DNA from: Georgfuchsia toluolica
GTDB taxonomy: Bacteria > Pseudomonadota > Gammaproteobacteria > Burkholderiales > Rhodocyclaceae
Direction of reading: 5' to 3'
Length of the DNA: 64,000 nucleotides
Assembly (NCBI RefSeq): GCF_907163265.1
Contig: NZ_CAJQUM010000001.1
Span: forward strand, 1,674,001 to 1,738,000
Shown here: positions 8,563-17,220 of the stretch, one piece after another
Numbering within the stretch: position 1 is the stretch's first letter
Layout: the number at the start of each line of letters is the position of its first letter
The notes under the pieces: generated by a model
The model's input: only the letters and a program-made list of their open reading frames with translations
Databases searched by the model: none
What the model was told of the DNA's origin: nothing
Position numbers and translations under genes: made by a program

Positions 8563-9762
8563 TCAGCAGACTTCGAACGCGCCCGCGGCGCCCATGCCGG
8601 TGCCGATGCACATCGTCACCATGCCGTACTTGAGCTTCTCGCGTTGCAGCGCATGGACGACGGTGGCGGTGCGTATCGCGCCGGTGGCGCCGAGCGGGTG
8701 GCCCAGCGCAATGGCGCCACCGAGCGGGTTCACCTTGGCCGGGTCGAGTTCGAGCGTCTTGATCACCGCCAGCGCCTGCGCGGCGAAGGCTTCGTTCAAC
8801 TCGATCCAGTCGAGGTCCGACTTGGCAATGCCGGCCTGCTTGAGCGCACGCGGAATCGCCTCGATCGGGCCGATGCCCATGATCTCGGGCGGCACGCCGG
8901 CCACCACGTAGCCGGCGAAGCGTGCCAGCGGCGCCAGGTTGAACTGCTTCAACATCTTTTCGCTGACCAGCAAGACCGCCGCCGCGCCGTCCGACATCTG
9001 CGAGCTGTTGCCCGCCGTCACCGAGCCCCTGGCCGCAAACACTGGGCGCAGCTTGGCGAGATCGGCCAGGCTGCTCTCCGGGCGCGGGCCTTCGTCGGTG
9101 TCGGCGCTGCGCTGCTTGAGTTTCACCGCGCCGCTCTTCAAGTCGGGCAGGTGCTCGGCAAACGCGTAAGGCGAAATCTCGGCCTTGAATTTGCCGGCGG
9201 CAATCGCGGCCACCGCCTTCTGGTGGCTGTGCACGGCGAAGGCATCCTGCTCGTCGCGCGTCACTTTCCATTGCTGCGCCACCTTCTCGGCGGTAAGGCC
9301 CATGCCGTAGGCGATGGCAAGGTTCTCGTCCTTCTCGAAGAAGGCCGGATTGATGGCGATCTTGTTGCCCATCATCTGCGGCATCACCGTCATCGACTCG
9401 GTACCGGCGGCGATCATGACATCGGCTTCACCGAGGCGGATGCGCGCCGCCGCGTCGGCCACGGCCTGCACGCCCGAGGAGCAAAAGCGGTTGATGGTCA
9501 TGCCCGGCACGGTATTGGGCAGGCCCGCCAGCAAGAGACCGATGCGGGCGACGTTCATGCCCTGCTCGGCTTCCGGCATGGCGCAGCCGACGATGACATC
9601 GCCGATCAGCGCCGGATCGAGTCCCGGCGCCTGCGCCATGACGGAGCGGATGGCGTGGGCCAGCATGTCGTCGGGACGCACGTTCCTGAACATGCCGCGG
9701 CGCTTGGCCACCGGCAGGCGCGTGGCGGCGACGATGTAGGCGTCTTGAATCTGTTTGCTCAT
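8563..9762 (-). CDS. fadA: Acetyl-CoA C-acyltransferase (3-ketoacyl-CoA thiolase)
   Basis: A 399-residue degradative thiolase that cleaves 3-ketoacyl-CoA with CoA to acetyl-CoA and a shortened acyl-CoA. All three catalytic elements are present: the nucleophile Cys in NRFCSSGVQAV (about residue 92), the histidine in GHPLGATGAIR, and the second cysteine in MCIGTGMGAAGAFE. The DALINTIFICATION-type NEAFAAQALAV segment is intact. Its start at 9762 is 20 nt downstream of the FadB-type gene stop, giving a fadBA-like pair. Chain-length preference cannot be read from sequence. Confidence 0.92.
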   Translation of the reverse strand: MSKQIQDAYIVAATRLPVAKRRGMFRNVRPDDMLAHAIRSVMAQAPGLDPALIGDVIVGCAMPEAEQGMNVARIGLLLAGLPNTVPGMTINRFCSSGVQAVADAAARIRLGEADVMIAAGTESMTVMPQMMGNKIAINPAFFEKDENLAIAYGMGLTAEKVAQQWKVTRDEQDAFAVHSHQKAVAAIAAGKFKAEISPYAFAEHLPDLKSGAVKLKQRSADTDEGPRPESSLADLAKLRPVFAARGSVTAGNSSQMSDGAAAVLLVSEKMLKQFNLAPLARFAGYVVAGVPPEIMGIGPIEAIPRALKQAGIAKSDLDWIELNEAFAAQALAVIKTLELDPAKVNPLGGAIALGHPLGATGAIRTATVVHALQREKLKYGMVTMCIGTGMGAAGAFEVC

Positions 9763-9782
9763 TTCGATGTCCTTTGCGTTTC

Positions 9783-12170
9783 TCAGTTGCGCAGCGGCTT
9801 TCCCGTTTCCAGCATGTGGACGATGCGGGCTTGGGTCTTTTCATTCTTCAGCAGCTCGATGAAGAGCTTGCGCTCCACGGTCAGCAGCCAGTTCTCGTCG
9901 ACCAGGCTGCCGGCCTCGATGTCGCCGCCGCACAGCGCCGTGGCGGCAGCCTTGGCGACGACATAGTCGTGCGCGGAGATCATGCCGCCCTCCTTCATGT
10001 TGACCAACATCATCTCCAGCGTGGCGATGCCGGTGCGGCCGCAGACCGGGATGTTGCGCGCCGGCAGCGGCGGCTGGTAACCGGTCTCCGCCAGTCCGCG
10101 CGCCTGATGCAACGCGACGTAGAGCAGCTCGTCCGGGTTGAAGATCACGACGTCGGCCTCATCGGCGAAGCCCAGTTCGCGGGCATTCAACGCGCTCTTC
10201 GAGACGTTGGCCATGGCGATGGTAGTGAACACCGGCTGGATGAAATCGAAGGGCACGTTGTTCGCGGTCCTGGCGGCATTGCGCGCGGCGCGCAGGGCGA
10301 ATTCCTTGCAGCCGCCTCCCGCCGGGATCAGGCCGACACCGGCCTCGACCAGGCCGATGTAAGACTCCAGCGCCAGCACGCGGCGGGCGCAATGCATCGG
10401 GAACTCGCAGCCGCCGCCCAGCGCCATGCCGCTGACGGCAGCGACGACCGGCACTTTGGCATATTTTAATGTCATCGACGCCTGCTGGAATTCGGCGACG
10501 AACTTGTCGAGCAGATCGAACTGGCCGGCCTCGACGGCCTGGGCGATTTCCTGCAGGTTGGCGCCGACGGCGAACGGAGCCTCGTGCCAGATGACGACAC
10601 CCTGGCAGTGCTGCTCGGCGTAGGCGATGGCTTGGCGCAGGCCGACGATGACGTCGCGTCCCAGCGTATGCATCCTGGTTTTAAAGGAAAGAATGGCGAT
10701 GCCGGCATCGACCACGGGCAGGCACCACAGGCGCACGCCGGCGTTCTCGAACAGCGTCTCGCCGGCCTTGGCGGGTGCGATCTGCGCGGCGCCAAAAACC
10801 TGCTCGGGGAAAATCTGGCGTTGATAGACGGGTAGCTGGGAGCGGCCCTTCAGCACCTTGTCGGCCGCCGAGTACGAACCCGTTGCGGCATGCACGCCCT
10901 CAAGCTCGAACACCCAGTCCGGCAGCGGCGCGTTGCACATGGCCTTGCCGGCGTCAATGTCAGCTTTGACCGCTGCGGCGACGGCTTTCCAACCAGCCGA
11001 CTGCCAGGTCTCGAACGGCCCCTGGCTCCAGCCGAAGCCCCAGCGCATGGCGAAGTCGATATCGCGCGCGTTGTCGGCGATGTCGGCCAGATGGTAGGCA
11101 CAGTAATGGAACACATCGCGGAAGATCGCCCACATGAACTGCGCCTGAGGATGCGGCGAGGCGCGCAGCGCAGCGAACTTCTCGGCCGGGTTTTTGATCT
11201 TCAGGATGGCGTCGACTTCGGGGGCGACGGCGCCCGTCGCAGCGCGATAGTCCTGCACCGCAAGGTCGAGCACCTGAATCTCCTTGCCCGCCTTGCGAAA
11301 AATGCCGCACCTGGTCTTCTGGCCCAGCGCGCCCTTGCCGATCAAGGCCGCCAGCCACACCGGCGCGGCGTAGTAGCCGTGCCAGGGATCGTTCGGCAGC
11401 GTGTCCTGCATGGTCTTGATCACGTGCGCCATGGTGTCCAAACCGACCACATCGGCGGTGCGATAGGTGGCGCTCTTGGGGCGACCGATCTTCGGGCCGG
11501 TCAACGCATCGACCTCGTCGAAGCCCAGGCCCAGGCGCTGCGTGTGATGCATCACGGCCAGAATCGAGAACACGCCGACGCGGTTGGCGACGAAGTTGGG
11601 CGTGTCCTTGGCGCGCACGATGCCTTTGCCGAGGCGCGTCACCAGCCAGGATTCGAGGTTGTCGAGCAACGCCGCTCCCGTCTGCCTGGTCGCGATGAGT
11701 TCGACCAGATGCATGTAGCGCGGCGGGTTGAAAAAGTGGATGCCGCAGAAGCGCGTGCGCAAAGCTTCGGGCAGCACCGAGGCCAGATGGTTGATCGACA
11801 GACCCGAGGTGTTGGATGCGATGATCGCGTGCGGCGCGACGTGCGGCGCGATCTTGCGGTACAGGTCTTCCTTCCACTCCATCTTTTCGGCGATGGCCTC
11901 GATGATGAGGTCGCAGCCCTTGAGCTGATCGAGGTGCTGGTCGTAGTTGGCAGCGTCAATGTAGGCGACGCGGTCCTTCGCCGCCAGCGGCGAAGGCTCC
12001 AGCTTCTTGAGGCCGTCGAGCGCCTTCCTGACAATGCCGTTGGGCTCGTCCTTGCCGGCGAGGTCGAACAGCAGCACCGGCACGTCGGCATTCGCGCAAT
12101 GAGCGGCGATCTGCGCGCCCATGACGCCGGCGCCGAGTACCGCCACTTTACTAACGATGAAGTTGCTCAC
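9783..12170 (-). CDS. fadB: 3-hydroxyacyl-CoA dehydrogenase / enoyl-CoA hydratase multifunctional protein
   Basis: A 795-residue beta-oxidation enzyme with dehydrogenase first and hydratase last. The N-terminal Rossmann motif is AVLGAGVMGAQIAAHCANA (residues about 9-27), followed by the catalytic region ASNTSGLSINHLA and HFFNPPRYMHLVELI. The C-terminal crotonase domain (about 470-680) contains IWHEAPFAVGANLQEIAQA and the oxyanion loop SGMALGGGCEFPMHC with GLVEAGVGLIPAGGG. It should hydrate enoyl-CoA and oxidise the resulting 3-hydroxyacyl-CoA with NAD. It lies directly upstream of the thiolase. The ATG at 12170 follows a GGAGAT ribosome site. Confidence 0.93.
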   Translation of the reverse strand: MSNFIVSKVAVLGAGVMGAQIAAHCANADVPVLLFDLAGKDEPNGIVRKALDGLKKLEPSPLAAKDRVAYIDAANYDQHLDQLKGCDLIIEAIAEKMEWKEDLYRKIAPHVAPHAIIASNTSGLSINHLASVLPEALRTRFCGIHFFNPPRYMHLVELIATRQTGAALLDNLESWLVTRLGKGIVRAKDTPNFVANRVGVFSILAVMHHTQRLGLGFDEVDALTGPKIGRPKSATYRTADVVGLDTMAHVIKTMQDTLPNDPWHGYYAAPVWLAALIGKGALGQKTRCGIFRKAGKEIQVLDLAVQDYRAATGAVAPEVDAILKIKNPAEKFAALRASPHPQAQFMWAIFRDVFHYCAYHLADIADNARDIDFAMRWGFGWSQGPFETWQSAGWKAVAAAVKADIDAGKAMCNAPLPDWVFELEGVHAATGSYSAADKVLKGRSQLPVYQRQIFPEQVFGAAQIAPAKAGETLFENAGVRLWCLPVVDAGIAILSFKTRMHTLGRDVIVGLRQAIAYAEQHCQGVVIWHEAPFAVGANLQEIAQAVEAGQFDLLDKFVAEFQQASMTLKYAKVPVVAAVSGMALGGGCEFPMHCARRVLALESYIGLVEAGVGLIPAGGGCKEFALRAARNAARTANNVPFDFIQPVFTTIAMANVSKSALNARELGFADEADVVIFNPDELLYVALHQARGLAETGYQPPLPARNIPVCGRTGIATLEMMLVNMKEGGMISAHDYVVAKAAATALCGGDIEAGSLVDENWLLTVERKLFIELLKNEKTQARIVHMLETGKPLRN

Positions 12171-12303
12171 TTCTATCTCCTTAGTTCAATTTTGCCCGGG
12201 GGGGGTAAGCTCTATTTCATTCATCACACCCTCGCCGAGGCGAATCTCTTTGATCAAAAAATCTTCGCCCGATGACTGCCAGTCAATGGACACCGGCGTA
12301 TAT

Positions 12304-12498
12304 CTACGCTGCCATGGGAGACTGCTCTCGGATACCACCGAAAAAGTGACAGCGCAGGGTTCCATTTATTTCAACGGCGAAAAACAGATTGGGATAGATC
12401 GGGTCGCCAATTGCGGCTAGGGAGAGTTTGCGGGCAATCGCTTCAGCCTGTTCGATGGTCGGCGTCTCCCAGGACCGGCGTATGAAGCCGGTAGTCAT
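12304..12498 (-). CDS. Small protein, possibly the N-terminal part of a frameshifted gene
   Basis: A 64-residue reading frame from the ATG at 12498 (MTTGFIRRSWETPTIEQAEA) to a TAG at 12304. It looks genuinely coding: an amphipathic helix EQAEAIARKLSLAAIG is followed by strands NLFFAVEI and TLRCHFFGG. Immediately downstream a different frame stays open to 12186 and reads as credible protein (PVSIDWQSSGEDFLIKEIRL). So the gene may really be about 100 residues with one frameshift, natural or from sequencing. It lies between the reductase operon and fadB on the same strand. No known family is recognised. Confidence 0.4.
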   Translation of the reverse strand: MTTGFIRRSWETPTIEQAEAIARKLSLAAIGDPIYPNLFFAVEINGTLRCHFFGGIREQSPMAA

Positions 12499-12517
12499 CG
12501 TTTCAACTGAGATTTTT

Positions 12518-12643
12518 TCATTTCTTGTCTCGTCCGGTGTAGTACGCATCCAAACCAGTGAATTTCATCTTGTGTTGCATGCTGTTCTGCGCGCTGACCT
12601 TCCAGCGCGAATTGCCGCGGTCGATATCCTTCTTTGTCGTCAT
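12518..12643 (-). CDS. Very small basic protein (41 aa), unknown
   Basis: A 41-codon frame from ATG 12643 to TGA 12518, beginning MTTKKDIDRGNSRWKVSAQN and ending GLDAYYTGRDKK. It is preceded by a good ribosome site (GGAGA, 5 nt before the ATG). It is lysine-rich and lacks hydrophobic segments, so it is likely soluble. Being downstream of the benzoyl-CoA-reductase-like operon and 19 nt before the next small gene on the same strand, it may be part of that transcript. Family unknown. Confidence 0.45.
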   Translation of the reverse strand: MTTKKDIDRGNSRWKVSAQNSMQHKMKFTGLDAYYTGRDKK

Positions 12644-12685
12644 GATCGTCTCCTCGAAATATCGATTCAGCATTCTGTAACGATG

Positions 12686-12716
12686 GGGGGTTGAGCAGCG
12701 ACATCGCTCAACCCCC
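12686..12716. other. Perfect 11-bp inverted repeat (hairpin) downstream of reductase operon
   Basis: Arms GGGGGTTGAGC (12686-12696) and GCTCAACCCCC (12706-12716) with a 9-nt loop. Read on the minus strand it lies about 40 nt after the stop of the BcrB-like gene and before the 41-codon gene. No T-run follows on either strand, so it is more likely an mRNA-stabilising or attenuating hairpin than a full terminator. Confidence 0.6.
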
Positions 12717-12758
12717 TATGACTTACGCGTTAGGGCAAAGGCATGCCTGAATACCGTA

Positions 12759-14054
12759 CTAAGACAGCATCTCAATGAAGGCTCGCACACGGGTTATCAA
12801 CTGACCGGACGGTGCCCCGACTTGCCAGCTACCTTCCAGACCCGAACTCGGGATGCCCTTCTTGTGGAAATAGTCGCGGAACAGTTCGACGTGTAGACCG
12901 CCATAGGGGCAGCCAACGTACGTATAGAAGAACATTCCCTTCGAACCCGAATCCTCGATCATCTTCTCGATGTACTTGATCTGGTTGACCGGCGAACCCG
13001 TGACGAAGTACTCGAGAATGAAGCGTGCCATCGCCTCTAGCGGAGGAATGTCTTCGCGCCAGATACGGTCGTAGGGGTTGGGAGTAAACCAACTGAGCAG
13101 CGCTCCGCCCAGATCGTCGACCGCCTTGTAGACGCCGAACTCCAGTCCGCGTGCGCCAACCCAGGTCAGCGGAACGATCTTGCCCAGGGGCGAGGGAACG
13201 TATTCCGCGTTCTTCAGTTCGTCGATCAACTCGTCGAGCAGGACTTCGTACGCCTCCGGCTTGCCGAAGTAGTGCCCTGATCCCATCAGCAGGAACAGCA
13301 TGGGCAGGCTCTTGATGTAGAGCGGATTGGCCACGCGCAGCTTGATGATCTCCCGGAACTTGGCCATCAGTCGGTTCATGCGCTTGATTTCGACGGCCAT
13401 CTTGGCCTCATCCAGCGGCTTTCCAGTCAGGAAGACCGCTACGTCGGCCAGTTCCCTGGTCAGGTACTGGATCATCTGCTCCAGTCGCTCTTCGCCGCCC
13501 TGTATCGGCTTGATGACCTGATCGACCCGGTGTATGTCGAAGCCGAATTCGCGGATCATCTCGTACGCCATGTTGAGCGGTTCACACACCGTACTCAGGG
13601 CCACCACTTTCTTGACCGAGTTGTTGCGGCGCTGGTACCACTCGCCGAGCAGGGCCGAAACCATGGAGCAGGTTTCCTTGGGCATATCGAAAAGGTCTTC
13701 CGACAATTGCGCCGCCCCTTCCGCAGAACCCAGTCGTCCCAAGTCATAAACCGCCATCGGAACGATGTCGCAGGCGTATATCAAGGGAGCTTCCATCAGC
13801 CCGGTCGACCAGACTGCCGGCTTGCCGTTCTGGTTGCCCTTCTCGGCGTCCGCCATGTAAGACAAAGCAAAGTCGAACAGCTTGCTGACGCCCTTGGAGT
13901 ACTTATGGTCGTGCCGGCTTTGCTCGATGAATTCGATCTGGTTGGTCGGCGATTCCCAGTCGCCCTCGGGCTCGTCGCCGTTCGGGAGGGTTTTGTTGTT
14001 CATCAAGTGGATCTTTTGTTCGGTTGACGACTGCACTTCGTTTAGGCCGCGCAT
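12759..14054 (-). CDS. Benzoyl-CoA reductase BcrB-like / 2-hydroxyacyl-CoA dehydratase subunit
   Basis: A 431-residue protein of the HgdB/BcrB fold that carries a [4Fe-4S] cluster and part of the substrate site. Candidate cluster or active-site cysteines are in MEAPLIYACDIVPMAVYD, KETCSMVSALLGEW, STVCEPLNMAYEM and YVGCPYGGLHVELFRD. Length matches BcrB/BzdO (about 430-440). The ATG at 14054 has AAAGGAG 10 nt upstream and overlaps the end of the fused subunit by 13 nt, so translation is coupled. It is the last large gene of a three-gene reductase operon. I cannot tell from sequence whether the complex reduces an aromatic acyl-CoA ring or dehydrates a 2-hydroxyacyl-CoA. Confidence 0.82.
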   Translation of the reverse strand: MRGLNEVQSSTEQKIHLMNNKTLPNGDEPEGDWESPTNQIEFIEQSRHDHKYSKGVSKLFDFALSYMADAEKGNQNGKPAVWSTGLMEAPLIYACDIVPMAVYDLGRLGSAEGAAQLSEDLFDMPKETCSMVSALLGEWYQRRNNSVKKVVALSTVCEPLNMAYEMIREFGFDIHRVDQVIKPIQGGEERLEQMIQYLTRELADVAVFLTGKPLDEAKMAVEIKRMNRLMAKFREIIKLRVANPLYIKSLPMLFLLMGSGHYFGKPEAYEVLLDELIDELKNAEYVPSPLGKIVPLTWVGARGLEFGVYKAVDDLGGALLSWFTPNPYDRIWREDIPPLEAMARFILEYFVTGSPVNQIKYIEKMIEDSGSKGMFFYTYVGCPYGGLHVELFRDYFHKKGIPSSGLEGSWQVGAPSGQLITRVRAFIEMLS

Positions 14055-16153
14055 AATTTTTTAGCTCCTTTGGATTCCTTGAGAACTTCTACGAATGCCT
14101 CGAGGCGGGTCTTGATCTGGCCGGTATCGCCTTGCGAAAAGTCGGTATCCAGTTCCAGCGTCGGCAGTTGCAGTTGCTGGTACTTGCGGATGAAGAGGCT
14201 CTTCGTCTGGGAGAAAGAGGGGCAGAACTTGAGGAAGTAGTAAAGGACGGCATCGACCTTGTACTCCTGGGCCAGCATTCCGGAAAACTCAATGCGTCTG
14301 GAAATGGGCGACTGCCGCGCGCAAGGCGCCTGATCCAGATAGGCGTTGGCGAGGTCGCGATAAGGATCGTCGGTTTCCGCCCTATCGTAGTAGAAAGAGC
14401 TCAACCCGGTGCAATGATCTTCGACGACCACATTGACGCCGATATCCTTTTCCAGCAAGTCCATTACCCGGCGGTCGCCATCGGCCATGATGCCGCCGGC
14501 GATCATGATGCGCAGACGGGGTACGTCATCGTCCGGAACGGCCGACAGGCGCGCATACAATTCTTCGAGGACGGGGAGTTGCTCCTGCGCGGGAATGGAA
14601 CGGTAGGCACGCGTAATTTCCAGGAAATCGCTGCCAGTCAGCGGCGGACGATTGCGCTTGCGCAATTCGGAAATCTTGCGGATCATCTTGCGCAGCTTGT
14701 CATGGAGCCTGATTGATTCGCGCAACTGTTCGTCGTCGATCTTCTTGCCCGTCAGGTTCTCCATATCCTTCTTGAAGTTGATGATTTCCTGCCGGAAGAA
14801 ATCGCGAGAACTGTTCTTGCCGCTGGTCCGCGGCACTACGTAGCCATGCGACGGCTTAAAGTAGTTGTCGATCGCATTGGACACCGCCCGCATCGTGTCG
14901 CAGGTATAGAAGGTGACCACTTGATCCAGGGCATCGTAGAACGGGTCCTTGGTCCTGAAGTGGCCGAGAACGCTCTTGCTCATGTCGCAGAAAACGCTCT
15001 TGGTGATCACCTCGCCCGCATTGACCACTTCCGGCGCGCCGCATTTGTCGAGTCGTCCGTAGGCGACACCGGCGGCGGTAAACATTTCATGCGGCGTGTA
15101 GGTGCAAAGATAGCCGACCTTCTTCACATCCTTGCGCTCGACCAGCGACAGTTCAGCATCTTCGATGCGTCGCGTCAGATCCGACAGATCGGCCTTGGCC
15201 ATCGCTTCGGAAGTCTTTGGCCTGCGCGCCTCGATGGCCATGCGTTGGGCATAGACGGCGGCACCCAGCGCACCGGCGTAAACCATGTCAAGGTGCGGCA
15301 CGACGATGGTCTTGCCGAGCAATCTTTCCAGCGCATGCCGCATGCCGACGTTGTTGGATACCCCACCGGTGAAAACGATGTCGGATTCGAGCGGAATGAC
15401 ACGCAACAAGGTCGTGACGCGCCGGGCCGATGCCATATGCACGCCAGCAGAGATATCTGCCTCCAGTTCCCCCTTGGCACGGTGGGATACCACCTCCGAC
15501 TCGGCGAAAACAACGCACTGGCTGCTGACGTCGAGGTCTTTTGTGGATTTCAGCGACTCCGGCCCGACGGTAAACATGTCGAGGTCCAGCAATGCGGCGG
15601 CCTTTTCGAGGAAGCGTCCAGTCCCCGCTGCGCACTTGTCGTTCATTCTGAACTTGACCACTTTGCCTGTCGCGGGATCGACCTGGATCGCCTTGGCATC
15701 CTGTCCGCCGATATCGACGATGGTCCGCGTGCCGGCATTCAGATAGTGCGCACCCATCGCATGACAAGAGATTTCCGTCAGGATCTCGCACGGAACCGTA
15801 GTGAAATTCAGAGAGACCCGGCCGTAGCCCGTGCCGACAATGAAGCCGATGTCTTCCAGCTTGATGTTGGCTGTGCCGAACAATTCTTCCAGCAGCTCCT
15901 GGGCCGTCTCCTGCATATTGATGCCGGTGGGCAGAAGCGCCGTATGAAGTTTTCCCTGATGCAGCAATACCGCTTTGGCATTGCGCGAGCCGATATCGAC
16001 GCCCATCGCGGTGACGCCGCTGATTTCCTTGATCAGGATAGGATCAATGACGTCTTCGATGTTTACGGTCATGGTGACGTCGGTACCTACATTAGCAAAT
16101 TCCGCTCCCTTGAGTTCCGAGCGCTTGCCTTTAACCACGTTTTCAGTATTCAT
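14042..16153 (-). CDS. Fused BcrA-type ATPase / BcrC-type Fe-S reductase subunit
   Basis: A 703-residue fusion. Residues about 45-320 form an ASKHA ATPase of the BadF/BadG/BcrA/BcrD family: GVDIGSRNAKAVLL (phosphate 1), VDIGGQDAKAIQ (phosphate 2), FTGGVSNNVGMRHAL (adenosine), and the two [4Fe-4S] ligands in NDKCAAGTGRF and SSQCVVFAESE. After a linker, residues about 340-700 form an HgdB/BcrC-like domain with cysteines in GYLCTYTPHEMF, VFCDMSK, FYTCDTMRAV, EDHCTGLSS, QAPCARQSP and FCPSFSQTK. In Thauera and Azoarcus enzymes these are separate polypeptides (about 440 and 380 residues). A roughly 45-residue N-terminal extension precedes the ATPase. Start and stop overlap both neighbours. Confidence 0.85.
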   Translation of the reverse strand: MNTENVVKGKRSELKGAEFANVGTDVTMTVNIEDVIDPILIKEISGVTAMGVDIGSRNAKAVLLHQGKLHTALLPTGINMQETAQELLEELFGTANIKLEDIGFIVGTGYGRVSLNFTTVPCEILTEISCHAMGAHYLNAGTRTIVDIGGQDAKAIQVDPATGKVVKFRMNDKCAAGTGRFLEKAAALLDLDMFTVGPESLKSTKDLDVSSQCVVFAESEVVSHRAKGELEADISAGVHMASARRVTTLLRVIPLESDIVFTGGVSNNVGMRHALERLLGKTIVVPHLDMVYAGALGAAVYAQRMAIEARRPKTSEAMAKADLSDLTRRIEDAELSLVERKDVKKVGYLCTYTPHEMFTAAGVAYGRLDKCGAPEVVNAGEVITKSVFCDMSKSVLGHFRTKDPFYDALDQVVTFYTCDTMRAVSNAIDNYFKPSHGYVVPRTSGKNSSRDFFRQEIINFKKDMENLTGKKIDDEQLRESIRLHDKLRKMIRKISELRKRNRPPLTGSDFLEITRAYRSIPAQEQLPVLEELYARLSAVPDDDVPRLRIMIAGGIMADGDRRVMDLLEKDIGVNVVVEDHCTGLSSFYYDRAETDDPYRDLANAYLDQAPCARQSPISRRIEFSGMLAQEYKVDAVLYYFLKFCPSFSQTKSLFIRKYQQLQLPTLELDTDFSQGDTGQIKTRLEAFVEVLKESKGAKKLCAA

Positions 16154-17058
16154 GCCTCCACCTCCACCTGTGATGCCGTCGATTCCGCTGACAGGTCAGC
16201 GTTACCGCAGGCCTTTTGTTGCGCGATCATGGCCGCGCCAAGAGCTCCGCAATAGCTGGCGTTAAGCCGTGGCGTAATGAACGGCCGCTTGAGCAAAGTT
16301 TCCAGAGCGTTTTTGAAGCCGATGTTGTTCGAGACGCCGCCGGAAAAGAGCAGTTCCGGGTCGAGTCCAACGCGGTTGATCAGGTTGCACACGCGCCGGG
16401 CGATGGCCATATGGATCCCTGCCGCGATGTCCTCGCGCCTTTCCCCACGGGCCTTGAACGTAATTATTTCGGACTCGGCAAAGACAACGCACTGGCTGCT
16501 CATTTCGAGCTGTTTCTTCGACTCCAGGGACCGGGCGCCCAGTTCCAGCAAGTCATAGCCAAGCATCTCAGCCGTTTTTTCCAAAAAGCGACCGGAGCCC
16601 GCCGCGCATTTGTCGTTCATCGCGAATTCGGTTACGCGGCCGTTCTTGGTATCGACCTTGATGGCCTTGCAATCCTGTCCGCCGATATCAATGATGGTTC
16701 TCGTGCCGGCATGGAGATGATGTGCTCCCATGGCATGGCAGGTAATTTCGGTGATGATTTCGGTTGGAATCTCATCGAAGTTCATCGAAATCCGGCCATA
16801 GCCCGTGCCGCATATCTGGGCGATGTGCTTCATCTCCAGTTGTGCCGTCTTCAGTAATCTGTCAACCAACCGGGCAGCCGTTTGAGCTGGATGAACACCG
16901 CTGGCGCAGATGGCAGTATGGATATAGTCACCACTGACCATGACTGCTTTGGATTGTCTGGAACCAATATCGATCCCGACAGTTGTCACTGGTTGCATTG
17001 CGGCAAGTCTTTCATGCGGAATCACGTCAACGATTTTGAAACTACAGTGCTCGCTCAT
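16150..17058 (-). CDS. BcrD-type ATPase subunit (2-hydroxyglutaryl-CoA dehydratase activase family)
   Basis: A 302-residue ASKHA ATPase/electron-activation subunit. It has GIDIGSRQSKAVMV, IDIGGQDCKAIKVD and FSGGVSNNIGFKNAL for nucleotide binding. The paired cysteines MNDKCAAGSGRFLE and SSQCVVFAESE would share a bridging [4Fe-4S] cluster at the interface with the BcrA-type domain of the fused subunit. Length fits BcrD/BzdQ. First gene of the operon: the ATG at 17058 has GGAGGAA 8-9 nt upstream, and its stop overlaps the fused gene by 4 nt (ATGA). It would use ATP to drive electrons from ferredoxin to very low potential. It is divergent from the AraC-type regulator. Confidence 0.87.
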   Translation of the reverse strand: MSEHCSFKIVDVIPHERLAAMQPVTTVGIDIGSRQSKAVMVSGDYIHTAICASGVHPAQTAARLVDRLLKTAQLEMKHIAQICGTGYGRISMNFDEIPTEIITEITCHAMGAHHLHAGTRTIIDIGGQDCKAIKVDTKNGRVTEFAMNDKCAAGSGRFLEKTAEMLGYDLLELGARSLESKKQLEMSSQCVVFAESEIITFKARGERREDIAAGIHMAIARRVCNLINRVGLDPELLFSGGVSNNIGFKNALETLLKRPFITPRLNASYCGALGAAMIAQQKACGNADLSAESTASQVEVEA

Positions 17059-17136
17059 ATAGCAAGTTCCTCCTAATAGAAATAGTGGATCGGTTCAGCG
17101 CAGATAAATTAAGCGCTTTATCCGAGGAAGGAAGCT

Positions 17137-17170
17137 TGACAATTCAGGACACTATCTTGACATTTCGTGA
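17137..17170. promoter_or_regulatory. Candidate AraC-type operator: two direct half-sites 21 bp apart, overlapping a promoter
   Basis: TGACAATTCAGGA (17137-17149) and TGACATTTCGTGA (17158-17170) are direct repeats offset by exactly 21 bp, two helical turns, as AraC-family dimers prefer. The second overlaps TTGACA (17157-17162), a possible -35 for the regulator, with AT-rich AATATAAA (from 17180) as a -10 candidate. The site lies in the divergent intergenic region, so one regulator could control both the reductase operon and itself. Confidence 0.5.
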
Positions 17171-17220
17171 TACGGTAATAATATAAATCATTGTTTCTTG
17201 TTTGAACTTCAAAACCGCCA

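Noticed and set aside
8482-12275. Long plus-strand frames over the fadA/fadB genes
   Set aside because: High-GC antisense shadows; the minus-strand genes carry intact catalytic motifs.
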